Source: Exiguobacterium sp. AM39-5BH (lineage in GTDB: Bacteria; Bacillota; Bacilli; Exiguobacteriales; Exiguobacteriaceae). Taken from it: a DNA stretch of 64,000 nucleotides. The stretch is taken from positions 226,676 to 290,675 of the forward strand of contig NZ_QSGS01000003.1 of the NCBI RefSeq assembly GCF_003467445.1, written 5' to 3'. Both the position numbers and the translations under genes were made by a program. Position 1 is the first letter of the stretch; each line of letters begins with the position of its first letter. A model generated the notes under the pieces. It saw nothing but the letters and a program-made list of their open reading frames with translations, was not told where the DNA came from and made no database searches. Below, piece after piece: positions 55,270 through 64,000 of this stretch.

Positions 55270-56172
55270 TTAAACTGATTTTTGTCGAGCGGACGCGGTC
55301 GTCTGCTTCTGACTCCGATACGCATGATATGCCAAGTACGAGACAATCCCGAAATAGCAGGTAATCAAGAACGCATGGAGGAGCGGCACGTATGTGGCAT
55401 GTCCCCCAAGGACAATCCACGCCCCCGTGCCGACTTGGAGCAAGATGAAGAACAAGGACGCCCACATCCCGGTCTCGACGAGTCGATTCGTCTCCCGTCG
55501 CGCCAAGTACAACACGTACAGCGTATAGAAGACGAGCAATCCCGCCATGATCCGGTGTCCCATTTGGACGTACGACTCGAACGTCCAGACGTCTTGGCTA
55601 CATACCGGCCAGCCCACGCACGCATACGTCGCGCCGAGGTGACGGACATAAGCACCCGTGTAGACGACGACCATCGTATAGATCGTCAAGCCGTAAAGGT
55701 GAATCTTCAATCGTTCGGAGACGGCCCGATGTACGCGTTCTCCTTCGAACAAGAGAATCGTCAAAATGAGAAGCGACGCGAACGAGACGAGCGAGATGCC
55801 GAAGTGGAGCGCGAGAATCGCGTCCGACTGTTGCCAGATGACCGCACCGGCGCCGATGATGGACTGGATGAGCATAAAGATGAACGCGAGGAACGCGAAC
55901 ACTTTGACGTCATAGCGGTTCTTGACGACCGCGAACGTCCAAACCGTCAATGCGATGATGAGGAGTCCTTCGATGCCGGAGACGACACGGTGACTGTACT
56001 CGATCATCGTCTCGACGCTCGGATTCGTCGGAATCAGTTTCCCGTGGCAGAGCGGCCAGTCTGTACCGCACCCGTCGCCGGAGTCGGTTTTCGTCACGGT
56101 TCCACCCATGATGAGAACGAGCATCATCCCGAGCGTGACGAGTGCTGAAAATAGTGCGAGTTTTTTATGCAT
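55270..56172 (-). CDS. ctaA: Heme A synthase CtaA
   Basis: Eight-helix membrane protein, 300 aa, oxidising heme O to heme A for cytochrome oxidase. Signature pieces: GGTVTKTDSGDGCGTDWPLCHGKLIP with a cysteine pair (about 27-52), EYSHRVVSGIEGLL, and the second half GATYACVGWPVCSQDVW and MGHRIMAGLLVFY; these give four heme-binding histidines. The ATG at 56172 has AGGTGG 6 bases upstream. It is divergent from ctaB, as in Bacillus. Confidence 0.95.
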   Translation of the reverse strand: MHKKLALFSALVTLGMMLVLIMGGTVTKTDSGDGCGTDWPLCHGKLIPTNPSVETMIEYSHRVVSGIEGLLIIALTVWTFAVVKNRYDVKVFAFLAFIFMLIQSIIGAGAVIWQQSDAILALHFGISLVSFASLLILTILLFEGERVHRAVSERLKIHLYGLTIYTMVVVYTGAYVRHLGATYACVGWPVCSQDVWTFESYVQMGHRIMAGLLVFYTLYVLYLARRETNRLVETGMWASLFFILLQVGTGAWIVLGGHATYVPLLHAFLITCYFGIVSYLAYHAYRSQKQTTASARQKSV

Positions 56173-56504
56173 TCGTTTCCACCTGCTTTTGAGAAAAATC
56201 ACTAGAATTGTGCCTTGTCAGTTTATATTTTTTTCGCCATACTTATTATACGGCTTTACGTCGTAAAAACGAAACGGAAAAGCTTGCAATCGCTATCAAA
56301 ATCGTTATTCTAGTATTAGCGTAGCGTTTTTACTGTGACAATTATCACACGTCTGTCACAAAAAACTAGCTATTTTACAAGCATAAACGACGTATTCTTT
56401 TTGAAAATATGGTATCTTTGTTATGAGTTAGGTGAACTTTGTTCATATTGTGTTTTTTCTGTGAAAAGAATACGAGGATTTCGTGATTAGTAGGGGGGGT
56501 CAGT
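56173..56504. promoter_or_regulatory. ctaA-ctaB divergent control region with FNR/Rex-type palindrome
   Basis: No gene in these 332 bases. A perfect TGTGA-CAATTA-TCACA palindrome is at 56334-56349, followed by another half site TGTCACA (56354-56360). ATTATA at 56245-56250 is a TATAAT -10 on the minus strand for ctaA. TTTGTTCATATTGTG near 56438-56452 is AT-rich and could be a ResD-type site; ResD controls ctaA and ctaB in B. subtilis. Which factor binds here is inference. Confidence 0.5.
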
Positions 56505-57425
56505 ATGACAAAAGTCAACCCAGGGACAATGGCAGAAGTAGAATATACAGAATCCGCCTCGTTCCGCGACTATGTTGCTCTGGCAAAAATGGGAATCGTC
56601 CGCGCCAATCTATTGTTGGTGTTCGCCGGTTTCTTTGTAGCAGCAACATATCAGAGTGATACGCCAGTACTTTATTTGTTTGAAGTTTGGCCACAACTCT
56701 TATTAACGATGTTAGGAAGCGCGCTCGTCATCTCCGGGAGTTGTTACCTAAACAACTTCGTGGACCGTGATATCGATTACTTGATGGGACGTACAGACAA
56801 CCGACCAAGTGTCACCGGGAAAATTTCGGGAGAACGGATTTTGCTCCTTGGATTAACGCAACTCGCGATCGGGACATTGCTCTTATTGATCGTGTCGTAT
56901 GTGGCAGCAGTCTTCGGTTTAATCGGGGCATTTTTTTATGTCGTCATTTATACGATGTGGCTTAAACGAACGCACACGTTGAACACGGTCGTCGGCAGCA
57001 TCTCTGGAGCGGTACCGCCGCTCATCGGTTGGGCAGCCATCGATCCCGCGCTTCATATCGATGCGTGGCTCATGTTCCTCGTCATGTTCTTGTGGCAACC
57101 GCCACACTTCCTCGCGCTCGCCATGCGGCGTGTCGAGGAGTATCGAGCGGCCGGCATTCCGATGCTACCGGTCGTCAACGGCTTTGCGATCACCAAGCGA
57201 CAAATCATTTGGTGGATCGCGACACTCATTCCAGCGTCGCTCTTGTTCTTGCATTACGGTTTGATCTACGTGATCGTCGCGGCCGGTCTTGGGGGCTACT
57301 GGTTATATCTCGGCTTGAAAGGTTTCAAGGCCGAAGATGAGATCAAGTGGGCAAACAAAATGTTCTTTTATTCATTGATTTATTTAGTCGTGTGGATTGT
57401 CACGCTGGTATTGACGGCACTTTGA
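56505..57425 (+). CDS. ctaB: Protoheme IX farnesyltransferase CtaB
   Basis: UbiA-family prenyltransferase, 306 aa with about nine helices, making heme O from heme B. The first aspartate motif is [19 protein letters not shown] (about 85-103) and the second loop [38 protein letters not shown] follows. GGGGGG precedes the ATG by about 6 bases. First gene of the cta oxidase cluster. Confidence 0.96.
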   Translation: MTKVNPGTMAEVEYTESASFRDYVALAKMGIVRANLLLVFAGFFVAATYQSDTPVLYLFEVWPQLLLTMLGSALVISGSCYLNNFVDRDIDYLMGRTDNRPSVTGKISGERILLLGLTQLAIGTLLLLIVSYVAAVFGLIGAFFYVVIYTMWLKRTHTLNTVVGSISGAVPPLIGWAAIDPALHIDAWLMFLVMFLWQPPHFLALAMRRVEEYRAAGIPMLPVVNGFAITKRQIIWWIATLIPASLLFLHYGLIYVIVAAGLGGYWLYLGLKGFKAEDEIKWANKMFFYSLIYLVVWIVTLVLTAL

Positions 57426-57485
57426 TAGTCGCACTCACTATATAGAAACCATTGCACATCATTTTGGGAGAAAGTGGGGATTGTT

Positions 57486-58502
57486 GTGAAATCATTTAAG
57501 AAGCTTCTGTTTGGCATCGTCCCGATGATGATGTTCGCACTACTGTTATCAGGGTGCGGCGTAGAGGGATTGTCTGCATTGAAGCCGATGGGAGAAGGAG
57601 CTGAGATTCAGCTTCGCATCATTCTCATCAGTTTGGCAATCATGCTCTTTGTACTTGTCATCGTAACGATTATTTACGTGTACGTGCTCATGAAATTCCG
57701 TCGGAAAGATGAATCGATTCCGAAGCAAGTCGAAGGAAGCAGCACGCTTGAGATGATTTGGACAGTCGTTCCAATCATTTTATTGATCATTCTCGCTGTT
57801 CCGACGATCACGACGACAGTCGAGCTCGCGAAAGCGAAAGAAGCGAAAAAAGAAGAAGAAATCAATGTCACGGCCAACCTTTACTGGTGGGAATTTGAAT
57901 ATCCGAACGCAGGCGTGGTCACGGGTCAAGAACTCGTCATCCCAGTCGGTAAGCGTGTCGGCATCAACTTGACATCGAAAGACGTCATTCACTCGTTCTG
58001 GGTACCGGCCTTGTCAGGTAAGACGGATACGAACCCAGGCCTTGATAACGAAATGTGGTTGCATGCAAATGAACCAGGTACGTTCTACGGGAAATGTGCC
58101 GAGCTTTGCGGACCTTCACACGCACTCATGGACTTCAAAGTCATCGCACTCGAGCAAGAAGAGTACGACCAATGGCTCGAAGACATGAAAGCACAGCAGG
58201 ACGCAAACACAGAAAACCTCGTTGCAGATAACCAAAACTTGACGACAGGCGAAGCCGTGTACGTCGAGAGCTGCTTGAGCTGTCACGGTGGCGGGAAAGT
58301 CGCGCCGAGCTTGACGAACTTTGGTGATCGCGAATGGTTGGCGGGCTACCTCGAAAACAACGAAGAGAAGTTGAAAGAATGGATTCGCGACCCACAAGAA
58401 TTGAAACAAGGCGCGCTCATGCCTGGCTTCGGTGAAGGCCAAATCAGTGATGAAGAGTTAGATGCACTCGTTGACTTCTTGTACGATCAGAAGATTGACT
58501 AA
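57486..58502 (+). CDS. ctaC: Cytochrome c oxidase subunit II with fused cytochrome c domain (caa3 type)
   Basis: 338 aa. Lipoprotein signal (LLLSGC, cysteine about 24), two membrane helices, a CuA cupredoxin domain with CAELCGPSHALM (C204, C208, H212 by count), then a C-terminal cytochrome c domain with the heme motif CLSCH (about 263-267) and a methionine ligand in LMPGFGEG. This is the caa3 arrangement of bacilli. GTG start with GTGGGGA upstream; an earlier GTG at 57474 is possible. Confidence 0.96.
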   Translation: MKSFKKLLFGIVPMMMFALLLSGCGVEGLSALKPMGEGAEIQLRIILISLAIMLFVLVIVTIIYVYVLMKFRRKDESIPKQVEGSSTLEMIWTVVPIILLIILAVPTITTTVELAKAKEAKKEEEINVTANLYWWEFEYPNAGVVTGQELVIPVGKRVGINLTSKDVIHSFWVPALSGKTDTNPGLDNEMWLHANEPGTFYGKCAELCGPSHALMDFKVIALEQEEYDQWLEDMKAQQDANTENLVADNQNLTTGEAVYVESCLSCHGGGKVAPSLTNFGDREWLAGYLENNEEKLKEWIRDPQELKQGALMPGFGEGQISDEELDALVDFLYDQKID

Positions 58503-58522
58503 CGGGAAAAGGGGGATTTCAC

Positions 58523-60409
58523 GTGGCACAGACCACTGCTATGCAGCAACCGCGTAAATACAATGGCATCATGGATTGGGTTACGACGGTTGACCACAAA
58601 AAAATCGGTATTTTGTATTTGTTCTCAGGAATCTTCTTCCTCCTTCTCGGTGGAATTGAAGCTTTACTTATTCGTTGGCAACTCGTTCGTCCGATGAACG
58701 ACTTCGTCAGCGGCGAAACGTTCAACCAATTGATCACGATGCACGGGACGACGATGATCTTCCTAGCGGCCATGCCGATGCTATTCGGATTTATGAACGC
58801 CGTCGTTCCGCTACAAATCGGGGCACGCGACGTCGCGTTCCCGTTCATTAACTCACTTGGTTTCTGGTTGTTTTTCTTCGGTGGTGTCATGCTGAACCTT
58901 AGCTGGTTCTTCGGCGCTGCACCGAACGCAGGGTGGACGGCGTACGCGCCGCTCTCGACACAACCTGAAGCATCAGGGGTCGACTTCTACGCCCTAGGTC
59001 TTCAAATCTCAGGTTTCGGTTCACTCATGGCCGGGATTAACTTCCTCGTCACGATTTTGAACATGCGTGCACCAGGCATGAAACTCATGCGGATGCCGCT
59101 CTTCACGTGGACGACGTTCGTCGCTTCGGCGTTGATCGTCTTCGCGTTCCCGCCGCTCACAGTCGGCTTGTTCATGTTGATGTTCGAGCGCTTGTTCGGT
59201 GCCGTCTACTTTGATCCGGCAGCCGGCGGTAACGTCGTCATCTGGGAACACCTTTTCTGGATCTTCGGACACCCGGAAGTATACATCTTGATACTCCCTG
59301 CGTTCGGTATTTTCTCGGAAATCATTCCGACATTCGCTCGTAAACGTCTGTTCGGTTACACAACGATGGTCTTCGCAACGATGCTCATCGGTTTCCTCGG
59401 ATTCATGGTTTGGGTCCACCACATGTTCACGGTCGGTCTCGGACCGGTCGCCAACTCAATCTTCGCTGTCGCGACAATGGCCATCGCCGTTCCGACAGGG
59501 GTCAAGATCTTCAACTGGTTGTTCACGCTATGGGGCGGACAAATCAAGTTCAACGTCGCGATGCTTTACTCGGTCGCATTCATTCCATCGTTCCTCGTCG
59601 GGGGGATGACAGGGGTCATGCTTTCGGTCGCACCGGCCGACTATCAGTATCACGATAGTTACTTTGTTGTCGCTCACTTCCACTACGTTATCGTAGGTGG
59701 GGTTGTCTATGGTCTATTCGCAGGACTTTACTACTGGTTCCCGCTCATGTTCGGCAAAGCGCTCTCTGAGAAGCTTGGCTACTGGCAGTTCTGGTTGTTC
59801 TTCATCGGGTTCCACTTGACGTTCTTCCCGCAACACTTCCTCGGATTGTTCGGGATGCCACGCCGCGTCTTCACATACCTTCCTAACCAAGGGTTTGAGA
59901 CGATGAACTTACTGTCGACGATCGGTGCCTTCTTCATGGGTGTATCGACAATCATCTTGCTCGTCGCTGTTGTCAAGGCATTCTTGTCGAAGCAACGCGT
60001 CAAGCCAGACCACTGGGAAGATGGACGTACACTTGAGTGGACGCTTCCTGTACCGACACCAGAGTACAACTTTGCACAAACACCGCTCGTCAAAGGTCTC
60101 GATACGTTCTGGCTCGAGAAAATGGCGGGCAACAAACGGGTCTCTGTTGCTGAACCAGTAGCAGACATCCACATGCCGAACAACTCGTTGATTCCATTCT
60201 TCATGTCACTCGGTCTTTTCATCGCCGGACTTGGAGCGATCTTCCAAATGGATAACGCGGTTGTCGGTTGGTCACTCATCGTGATCGGATTACTCATCAC
60301 ATTCGTGTCGATGTTCCTCCGTTCATGGATCGACGACCATGGCTTCTATATTCCAAAATCACAGATTGAAGCGGATTTGAAAGCGATTCGTGAGAAAGGA
60401 GACCAATAA
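58523..60409 (+). CDS. ctaD: Cytochrome c oxidase subunit I
   Basis: 628-aa catalytic subunit with heme a, heme a3 and CuB, and about fourteen helices. TMHGTTMIFLAAMP holds a heme a ligand; the CuB/cross-linked tyrosine region is FGHPEVYILILPAFGI; VHHMFTVG gives the two CuB histidines; HFHYVIVGG the heme ligands. GTG start with AGGGGG 8 bases before it. Length with C-terminal extension fits Bacillus CtaD. Confidence 0.98.
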   Translation: MAQTTAMQQPRKYNGIMDWVTTVDHKKIGILYLFSGIFFLLLGGIEALLIRWQLVRPMNDFVSGETFNQLITMHGTTMIFLAAMPMLFGFMNAVVPLQIGARDVAFPFINSLGFWLFFFGGVMLNLSWFFGAAPNAGWTAYAPLSTQPEASGVDFYALGLQISGFGSLMAGINFLVTILNMRAPGMKLMRMPLFTWTTFVASALIVFAFPPLTVGLFMLMFERLFGAVYFDPAAGGNVVIWEHLFWIFGHPEVYILILPAFGIFSEIIPTFARKRLFGYTTMVFATMLIGFLGFMVWVHHMFTVGLGPVANSIFAVATMAIAVPTGVKIFNWLFTLWGGQIKFNVAMLYSVAFIPSFLVGGMTGVMLSVAPADYQYHDSYFVVAHFHYVIVGGVVYGLFAGLYYWFPLMFGKALSEKLGYWQFWLFFIGFHLTFFPQHFLGLFGMPRRVFTYLPNQGFETMNLLSTIGAFFMGVSTIILLVAVVKAFLSKQRVKPDHWEDGRTLEWTLPVPTPEYNFAQTPLVKGLDTFWLEKMAGNKRVSVAEPVADIHMPNNSLIPFFMSLGLFIAGLGAIFQMDNAVVGWSLIVIGLLITFVSMFLRSWIDDHGFYIPKSQIEADLKAIREKGDQ

Positions 60410-61036
60410 ATGGCACATGCAGTCGAAAAACACCCGGTGACCGGTATTCCGGCCAATCCAGAGAAAGCCACGCTGGAAGGGAAAAATAAATATGTGGCCT
60501 TCTGGTTCTTCCTCGGTGGAGAGACTGTTCTCTTTGCCTCGCTATTCGGAACGTACGTCGGTCTACTGAACTCTGGTGCGCCAGAGGAACTTCGTTCGTA
60601 CAATATCTTTGAGATGGGGCTCGTCTTCTTAATGACGATGCTCCTCCTCACAAGTTCGCTCACAAGTGTTCTCGCCATGATGAACATGAAAGCGAACAAT
60701 CCAGGCCGCATGAAGTTTTGGTTGGTCGTCACGCTTCTCCTCGGGGCTGGATTCCTTGGAGCAGAGATTTATGAGTTCATCCACTACTACCACATCGGTC
60801 ACACGTTCACATCGAGCGCGTTCGGATCTGCGTTCTATACGCTCGTCGGATTCCACGGCGCACACGTCACGTTCGGTCTCCTTTGGATCACGACGCTGTT
60901 GATTCGCAACTGGAACCGTCCAATCGATGTGTACAACGCACCGAAGTTCTACGTGTCGAGCCTGTACTGGCACTTCATCGACGTCGTATGGGTTTTCATC
61001 TTCTCAATCGTCTACCTCTTAGGGATGGTGAGCTAA
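60410..61036 (+). CDS. ctaE: Cytochrome c oxidase subunit III
   Basis: 208 aa, five membrane helices: the short bacillal subunit III. KYVAFWFFLGGETVLFASLFGTY, EIYEFIHYYHIGHTFTSSAFGSAFYTLVGFHGAHV and the closing YWHFIDVVWVFIFSIVYL are diagnostic. The ATG directly follows the ctaD stop and its ribosome site AAAGGAG lies in the end of ctaD. Confidence 0.97.
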   Translation: MAHAVEKHPVTGIPANPEKATLEGKNKYVAFWFFLGGETVLFASLFGTYVGLLNSGAPEELRSYNIFEMGLVFLMTMLLLTSSLTSVLAMMNMKANNPGRMKFWLVVTLLLGAGFLGAEIYEFIHYYHIGHTFTSSAFGSAFYTLVGFHGAHVTFGLLWITTLLIRNWNRPIDVYNAPKFYVSSLYWHFIDVVWVFIFSIVYLLGMVS

Positions 61037-61037
61037 T

Positions 61038-61367
61038 ATGGAAAAACAACCAATGAACGAAACGCACAAACAGTTAGAGCTTGAAGTAAAAGCCGAATCA
61101 AGACGCGAGTATCAACTTCAGTTGATTAGCTTCGCGATGATGATTTTGCTCACATTCGTCGCGTTCGGTGCCGTATACGCTGAACTCATGCCGGTGTGGG
61201 CGGCAGGTGGCTTCTTGATCATCCTCGCCATCATCCAAGTGTTCTTGCAGCTTTATATCTTCATGCATATGAACAACCGTGGCAACACGTGGATCGTCGG
61301 AATGATGTGGCTCGGCATCTTTGTCGCCATCATCACGGTCGCGGCCCTTCGCTTGCTCATTTGGTAA
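61038..61367 (+). CDS. ctaF: Cytochrome c oxidase subunit IV (CtaF)
   Basis: 109 aa with three helices (LISFAMMILLTFVAFGAVYAE, AAGGFLIILAIIQVFLQLYIFMHMN, GMMWLGIFVAIITVAALRLLIW), matching the bacterial prokaryotic COX IV family. It starts one base after ctaE. A hairpin after it suggests the end of the main transcript, with ctaG starting separately or by read-through. Confidence 0.93.
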   Translation: MEKQPMNETHKQLELEVKAESRREYQLQLISFAMMILLTFVAFGAVYAELMPVWAAGGFLIILAIIQVFLQLYIFMHMNNRGNTWIVGMMWLGIFVAIITVAALRLLIW

Positions 61368-61374
61368 ATGTGAC

Positions 61375-61419
61375 AAAGGATTGAACATCTGTGGAAACAT
61401 AGATGATTCAGTCCTTTTT
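61375..61419 (+). terminator. Probable terminator after ctaF
   Basis: AAAGGATTGAACATCT / AGATGATTCAGTCCTTT with a few mismatches, then TTTTT. Confidence 0.65.
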
Positions 61420-61501
61420 GCTTTACTTCAAAAATAAAGGAATAGTAATCTTGAAGTGAACGGTTTCATCGGTTTGGGAGAGAAAGAAAAGGGGTGAAGG
61501 G

Positions 61502-62425
61502 ATGCTCTGGAATACATCAGAGCTACTCAAACAGTTCGATTGGACGACGCTTTGGAGTCCATGGTTCGGATTGTTGATGGTAGGGTTGTACGTCCTCTAT
61601 GCGGTCGTCACAGAGAGCATGGCGAAGCGAGGGTACGAGTCGACCACGTTGCTACAAAAGTTCAGCATGTTATCCGCTATTTTATTGTATTACATCGGTT
61701 TCGGTAGCCCGGTCGATGTGCTCGCGCATATCATCTTCTCGGTGCATATGTTACAGATGGTGCTCGTCTATGTGCTCGCACCGGCGCTCGTCGTGTACGG
61801 GATGCCATATTGGGTGTTTGAAAAATTATTTAGCTATAAGGTGATTGGGCCGACGCTCAAATTTATGACAAAACCTTTGATCGCACTCGTTTTGTTCAAT
61901 GCATTATTCACGTTCTACCATATGCCATTCATTTTTGACTACGTGTTGACGAACTATGGTGTGCACCGCATCTTCCACGGCGCTCTCGTCGTCTTCAGTT
62001 TGACGATGTGGTATCCGGTCATTGCACCATTCCTCTCGGAAGAAGAGGAAGGCATGTCTGATTTGAAGCGGATGGTATACATCATCGCGAACGGGGTGTT
62101 GTTGACACCGGCGTGTGCGTTCATCATCTTCAGCCAAGGCATTTTGTATGACGCCTATACAGACGCAGAAACGTTTGCGACCGTGCTCGGCTACTGTATG
62201 CCGAACGGGGACGTATCCGGCCTTGATTTGAACGCGCTCATGGGCGCGACGAACAGCGCCCTTGAAGACCAACGCTTCGGTGGGGTATTGATGAAGCTCG
62301 GTCAAGAAGTTGTCTACGGTTTCTTCTTCGGCTGGACGTTCTTCCGCTGGGTGCGCCGGACAAAATCGCTTGCGCTCGATGAAGGCATGTCGTTCACACC
62401 GCAAGAACCAAAAGAGAAAAAATGA
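61502..62425 (+). CDS. ctaG: Cytochrome c oxidase assembly factor CtaG
   Basis: 307-aa membrane protein of the caa3-type CtaG family with about seven helices. GFGSPVDVLAHIIFSVHMLQMVLVY, FTFYHMPFIFDYVLTNYGVHRIFHGALV and the MWYPVIAPF segment carry the conserved histidines. It is thought to help build the CuB centre and is needed for caa3 oxidase in B. subtilis. AAAAGGGGTGAAGGG precedes the ATG. Confidence 0.94.
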   Translation: MLWNTSELLKQFDWTTLWSPWFGLLMVGLYVLYAVVTESMAKRGYESTTLLQKFSMLSAILLYYIGFGSPVDVLAHIIFSVHMLQMVLVYVLAPALVVYGMPYWVFEKLFSYKVIGPTLKFMTKPLIALVLFNALFTFYHMPFIFDYVLTNYGVHRIFHGALVVFSLTMWYPVIAPFLSEEEEGMSDLKRMVYIIANGVLLTPACAFIIFSQGILYDAYTDAETFATVLGYCMPNGDVSGLDLNALMGATNSALEDQRFGGVLMKLGQEVVYGFFFGWTFFRWVRRTKSLALDEGMSFTPQEPKEKK

Positions 62426-62448
62426 ACTAAGTCAAAGGGGAAACTACG

Positions 62449-62910
62449 ATGAATTATCTTGCCTTGATCAGTGTGACATTCATTGTCATCAGTGCTATTT
62501 TAGTCGCAATCGGCTGGACGATCATCGCGCGTGATCGTCGCAACGTCGACAAACATAAAAAAGTCATGACGGCTGCCGCGATTGCCGCGACAACATTCTT
62601 CATTCTTTACGTTTCGCGTACGATTTTTGTCGGCAATACCGCTTTCGGCGGACCTGATTCAGTGAAGCCATACTATTTGGCGTTCATGATCTTCCATATC
62701 TTACTCGCGACGACAGGCGGAGTCCTCGGCTTGATCACGCTTTACCTCGGCTATAAAAACAAAGTCGAGAAACACCGGAAAATCGGACCGAAAGCTTCGG
62801 TCGTCTGGTTCTTCACGGCGATCACAGGGGTGACGGTATACGTCCTCCTCTACGTCGCCTATGACCCAGGTGAGACGACGAACGTCTTCCGTGCCATTAT
62901 CGGTGGGTGA
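62449..62910 (+). CDS. DUF420 membrane protein (YozB-like)
   Basis: 153 aa, four helices. VDKHKKVMTAAAIAATTFFILYVSRTIFVGNTAFGGP, KPYYLAFMIFHILLATTGGV and KHRKIGPKASVVWFFTAITGVTVYVLLY carry the histidines conserved in DUF420. Often found beside cytochrome oxidase and SCO genes, so probably linked to oxidase assembly, but unproven. Its stop overlaps the following gene's upstream region by a few bases; AAAGGGG is its ribosome site. Confidence 0.87.
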   Translation: MNYLALISVTFIVISAILVAIGWTIIARDRRNVDKHKKVMTAAAIAATTFFILYVSRTIFVGNTAFGGPDSVKPYYLAFMIFHILLATTGGVLGLITLYLGYKNKVEKHRKIGPKASVVWFFTAITGVTVYVLLYVAYDPGETTNVFRAIIGG

Positions 62911-62930
62911 ATCGAGAGAGGGGGAAGAGG

Positions 62931-63545
62931 ATGAAACGGAATAGCTATATGACGGTCGGTTTGACGGTCGCCATTTTGGTGGCAATCGGCGTGGCCTCGT
63001 ACTTCTTATTCTTTAAAGAAGAGGACTTGCCCGTCATCCAAGAGCCGACCCCGTTCACGTTGACGAACGCGCTCGACGGTCAGTCGTACAATTCGGACAA
63101 CGGTAAAGTTAAAATCGTCACGTTCTTTTACACGAACTGCCCGGACATCTGTCCGCTCACGTTGCGCGACTTCATGAAGCTCGAGCAAGAGCTGAAAGCG
63201 AACGATCTATACGGGACGGACGTTGAGCTCGTCGCCATCACGGTCGACCCGGAAGTCGATACGGTCCCCGTCTTAGAGAACTACGGGGCGGCGTTTCAAG
63301 CCGAACCGACGGGCTGGAAGATGTTGACCGGAGACAAAGCCGATATCGACCGTATCACGCGTCAGCTTCAGTTCTACTATTCGAAAGCGAACAGTGGCCT
63401 CGTCACGCATGCGACGACGATGTATATCATCGATCGCAAGCATGACGTGCGCGCGGTCGCCCAAATGGCGACGGCAGGAGAAAAACCTGTCGACATCGAA
63501 ACCATTATGGAGGACGTGTTAGTACTCGCGGCAGAAAAGGAGTGA
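62931..63545 (+). CDS. SCO1/SenC family copper chaperone
   Basis: 204 aa. An N-terminal membrane anchor (VGLTVAILVAIGVASYFLFF) and a thioredoxin-fold domain outside, with the copper ligands C70 and C74 (CPDIC) and H160 (THATTMYI). SCO proteins load copper into the CuA site of subunit II, which fits the cta cluster. The ATG at 62931 has GGGGGAAGAGG upstream. B. subtilis YpmQ is the homologue but lies elsewhere there. Confidence 0.93.
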   Translation: MKRNSYMTVGLTVAILVAIGVASYFLFFKEEDLPVIQEPTPFTLTNALDGQSYNSDNGKVKIVTFFYTNCPDICPLTLRDFMKLEQELKANDLYGTDVELVAITVDPEVDTVPVLENYGAAFQAEPTGWKMLTGDKADIDRITRQLQFYYSKANSGLVTHATTMYIIDRKHDVRAVAQMATAGEKPVDIETIMEDVLVLAAEKE

Positions 63546-63550
63546 AGAAG

Positions 63551-63823
63551 ATGAATGATACGATGGCTGTCATCGGAAATGATTATTCCTACGGAGATGT
63601 GACGATTGCCGAACGGGCGATCGAGGATTTGATCGCTTGCAGCGCGATCGAATTCGGATTGCGTGAAGTGAAAGTCGTGTCTCTGTCGAAAGAGCAATAC
63701 GATTATCAAATCATCGCACCCGTCTCGCTCGTCGAGGCTGAACGCTTGTATCGGTATGTGCGTGATCAGTTCGACTTGTTGCTCGGACAGGTCGATGTGA
63801 CGCTCAACGTCATCGGAGTATAA
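63551..63823 (+). CDS. Uncharacterised protein, 90 aa, at the end of the cta/SCO cluster
   Basis: No family recognised. Soluble, acidic: MAVIGNDYSYGDVTIAERAIEDLIACSAIEFGLREVKVVSLSKEQ, then EAERLYRYVRDQFDLLLGQVDVTLNVIGV. One cysteine, no metal motif, no signal. The ATG at 63551 is 5 bases past the SCO stop, with AAGGAG 8 bases upstream, so it is co-transcribed with SCO and closed by a terminator. Function unknown. Confidence 0.75.
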   Translation: MNDTMAVIGNDYSYGDVTIAERAIEDLIACSAIEFGLREVKVVSLSKEQYDYQIIAPVSLVEAERLYRYVRDQFDLLLGQVDVTLNVIGV

Positions 63824-63824
63824 A

Positions 63825-63859
63825 AAATGGAGAACCCCAGCCGGGTTCTCCATTTTTTT
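63825..63859 (+). terminator. Terminator after the cta/SCO cluster
   Basis: AAAAATGGAGAACCC / GGGTTCTCCATTTTT around a short loop. Confidence 0.95.
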
Positions 63860-63934
63860 GAGCGCACAAAAGAAAAACCCCTTCGCTTATGCGAGGGCAC
63901 TGAAAAACCCCCGCTCTATCGAGCGTGAGAACGT

Positions 63935-63980
63935 GAAAAAGGCGATTGGCCCGACTTGTGTCGGGACGATCGCCTTTTTT
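63935..63980. terminator. Hairpin, probable terminator of a gene beyond the window
   Basis: AAAAAGGCGAT / ATCGCCTTTTT with an inner CCCGAC/GTCGGG stem. The stretch 63860-63934 holds no gene, only two short C-rich hairpins each preceded by GAAAAACCCC. Confidence 0.8.
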
Positions 63981-64000
63981 CCTTGCCTTTAATCTGTTTC

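Noticed and set aside
63860-63934. Two short C-rich hairpins preceded by GAAAAACCCC as a possible small RNA
   Set aside because: No promoter is visible and the arms are short; probably part of intergenic hairpins.

Overview
The window is an ordinary chromosomal core segment of a low-to-medium G+C Firmicute of the Bacillales. Gene content and order follow two or three blocks of the Bacillus subtilis chromosome: coiA-pepF-roxS-spxH-yjbK-yjbM-nadK-yjbO with fabI and yjcG; then ktrC-ykrA-rnjA-def-pdhABCD-speA-yktA-suhB-ylaF-typA-ylaH-ylaI-ylaL-phoH-ylaN-ftsW-pycA-ctaA-ctaB-ctaCDEFG. No sporulation genes are seen where B. subtilis has them. This fits Exiguobacterium or a close relative; the genus is inference, the Bacillales placement is firm.

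Layout. 1-7.7 kb: cardiolipin synthase end, competence protein CoiA, oligopeptidase PepF, a RoxS/RsaE-type small RNA, the Spx adaptor SpxH, a CYTH protein, a small alarmone synthetase, NAD kinase and a pseudouridine synthase. 7.6-17.3 kb: RodA, FabI, YjcG, a translationally coupled PgpA/PAP2/two-unknowns operon, an acetyltransferase/hydrolase/flavin reductase cluster and a CvfC-like HEAT-repeat protein. 17.5-26.4 kb: a BsuPI lipoprotein, NadE, BdbC, CcpC with N-acetyl-diaminopimelate deacetylase, cytochrome bd oxidase (cydAB), KtrC and a HAD phosphatase. 26.6-41.9 kb: RNase J1, a PLD-type membrane protein, a lipoprotein-hydrolase fusion, peptide deformylase, the complete pyruvate dehydrogenase operon, arginine decarboxylase and an inositol monophosphatase joined to an acetyltransferase. 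42-50.3 kb: TypA, YlaF/H/I/L/N homologues, PhoH, an MFS exporter and FtsW. 50.3-64 kb: pyruvate carboxylase, photolyase, and heme A synthesis plus cytochrome c oxidase (ctaA, ctaBCDEFG) ending with DUF420 and SCO proteins.

The main theme is redox and central carbon metabolism: NAD(P) synthesis (NadE, NadK), PDH, pyruvate carboxylase, two terminal oxidases, the CcpC regulator, and a Rex/ResD-type small RNA. Several TGTGA-N6-TCACA-like palindromes sit at the roxS, cydA and ctaA/ctaB promoters.

Sequence quality matters here. Nine genes (cls, fabI, a GNAT gene, cydA, a PLD gene, pdhA, suhB-GNAT, an MFS gene, ftsW) each need exactly one restored base to read through, and a tenth (the yjbO homologue) probably does too. 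All are one-base losses, several in short homopolymers, and they hit essential genes. This looks like assembly error, not gene decay. I annotate these genes across the shift. I did not find a convincing wholly new system; the most interesting items are the small RNA locus with its duplicated terminator and the two gene fusions.
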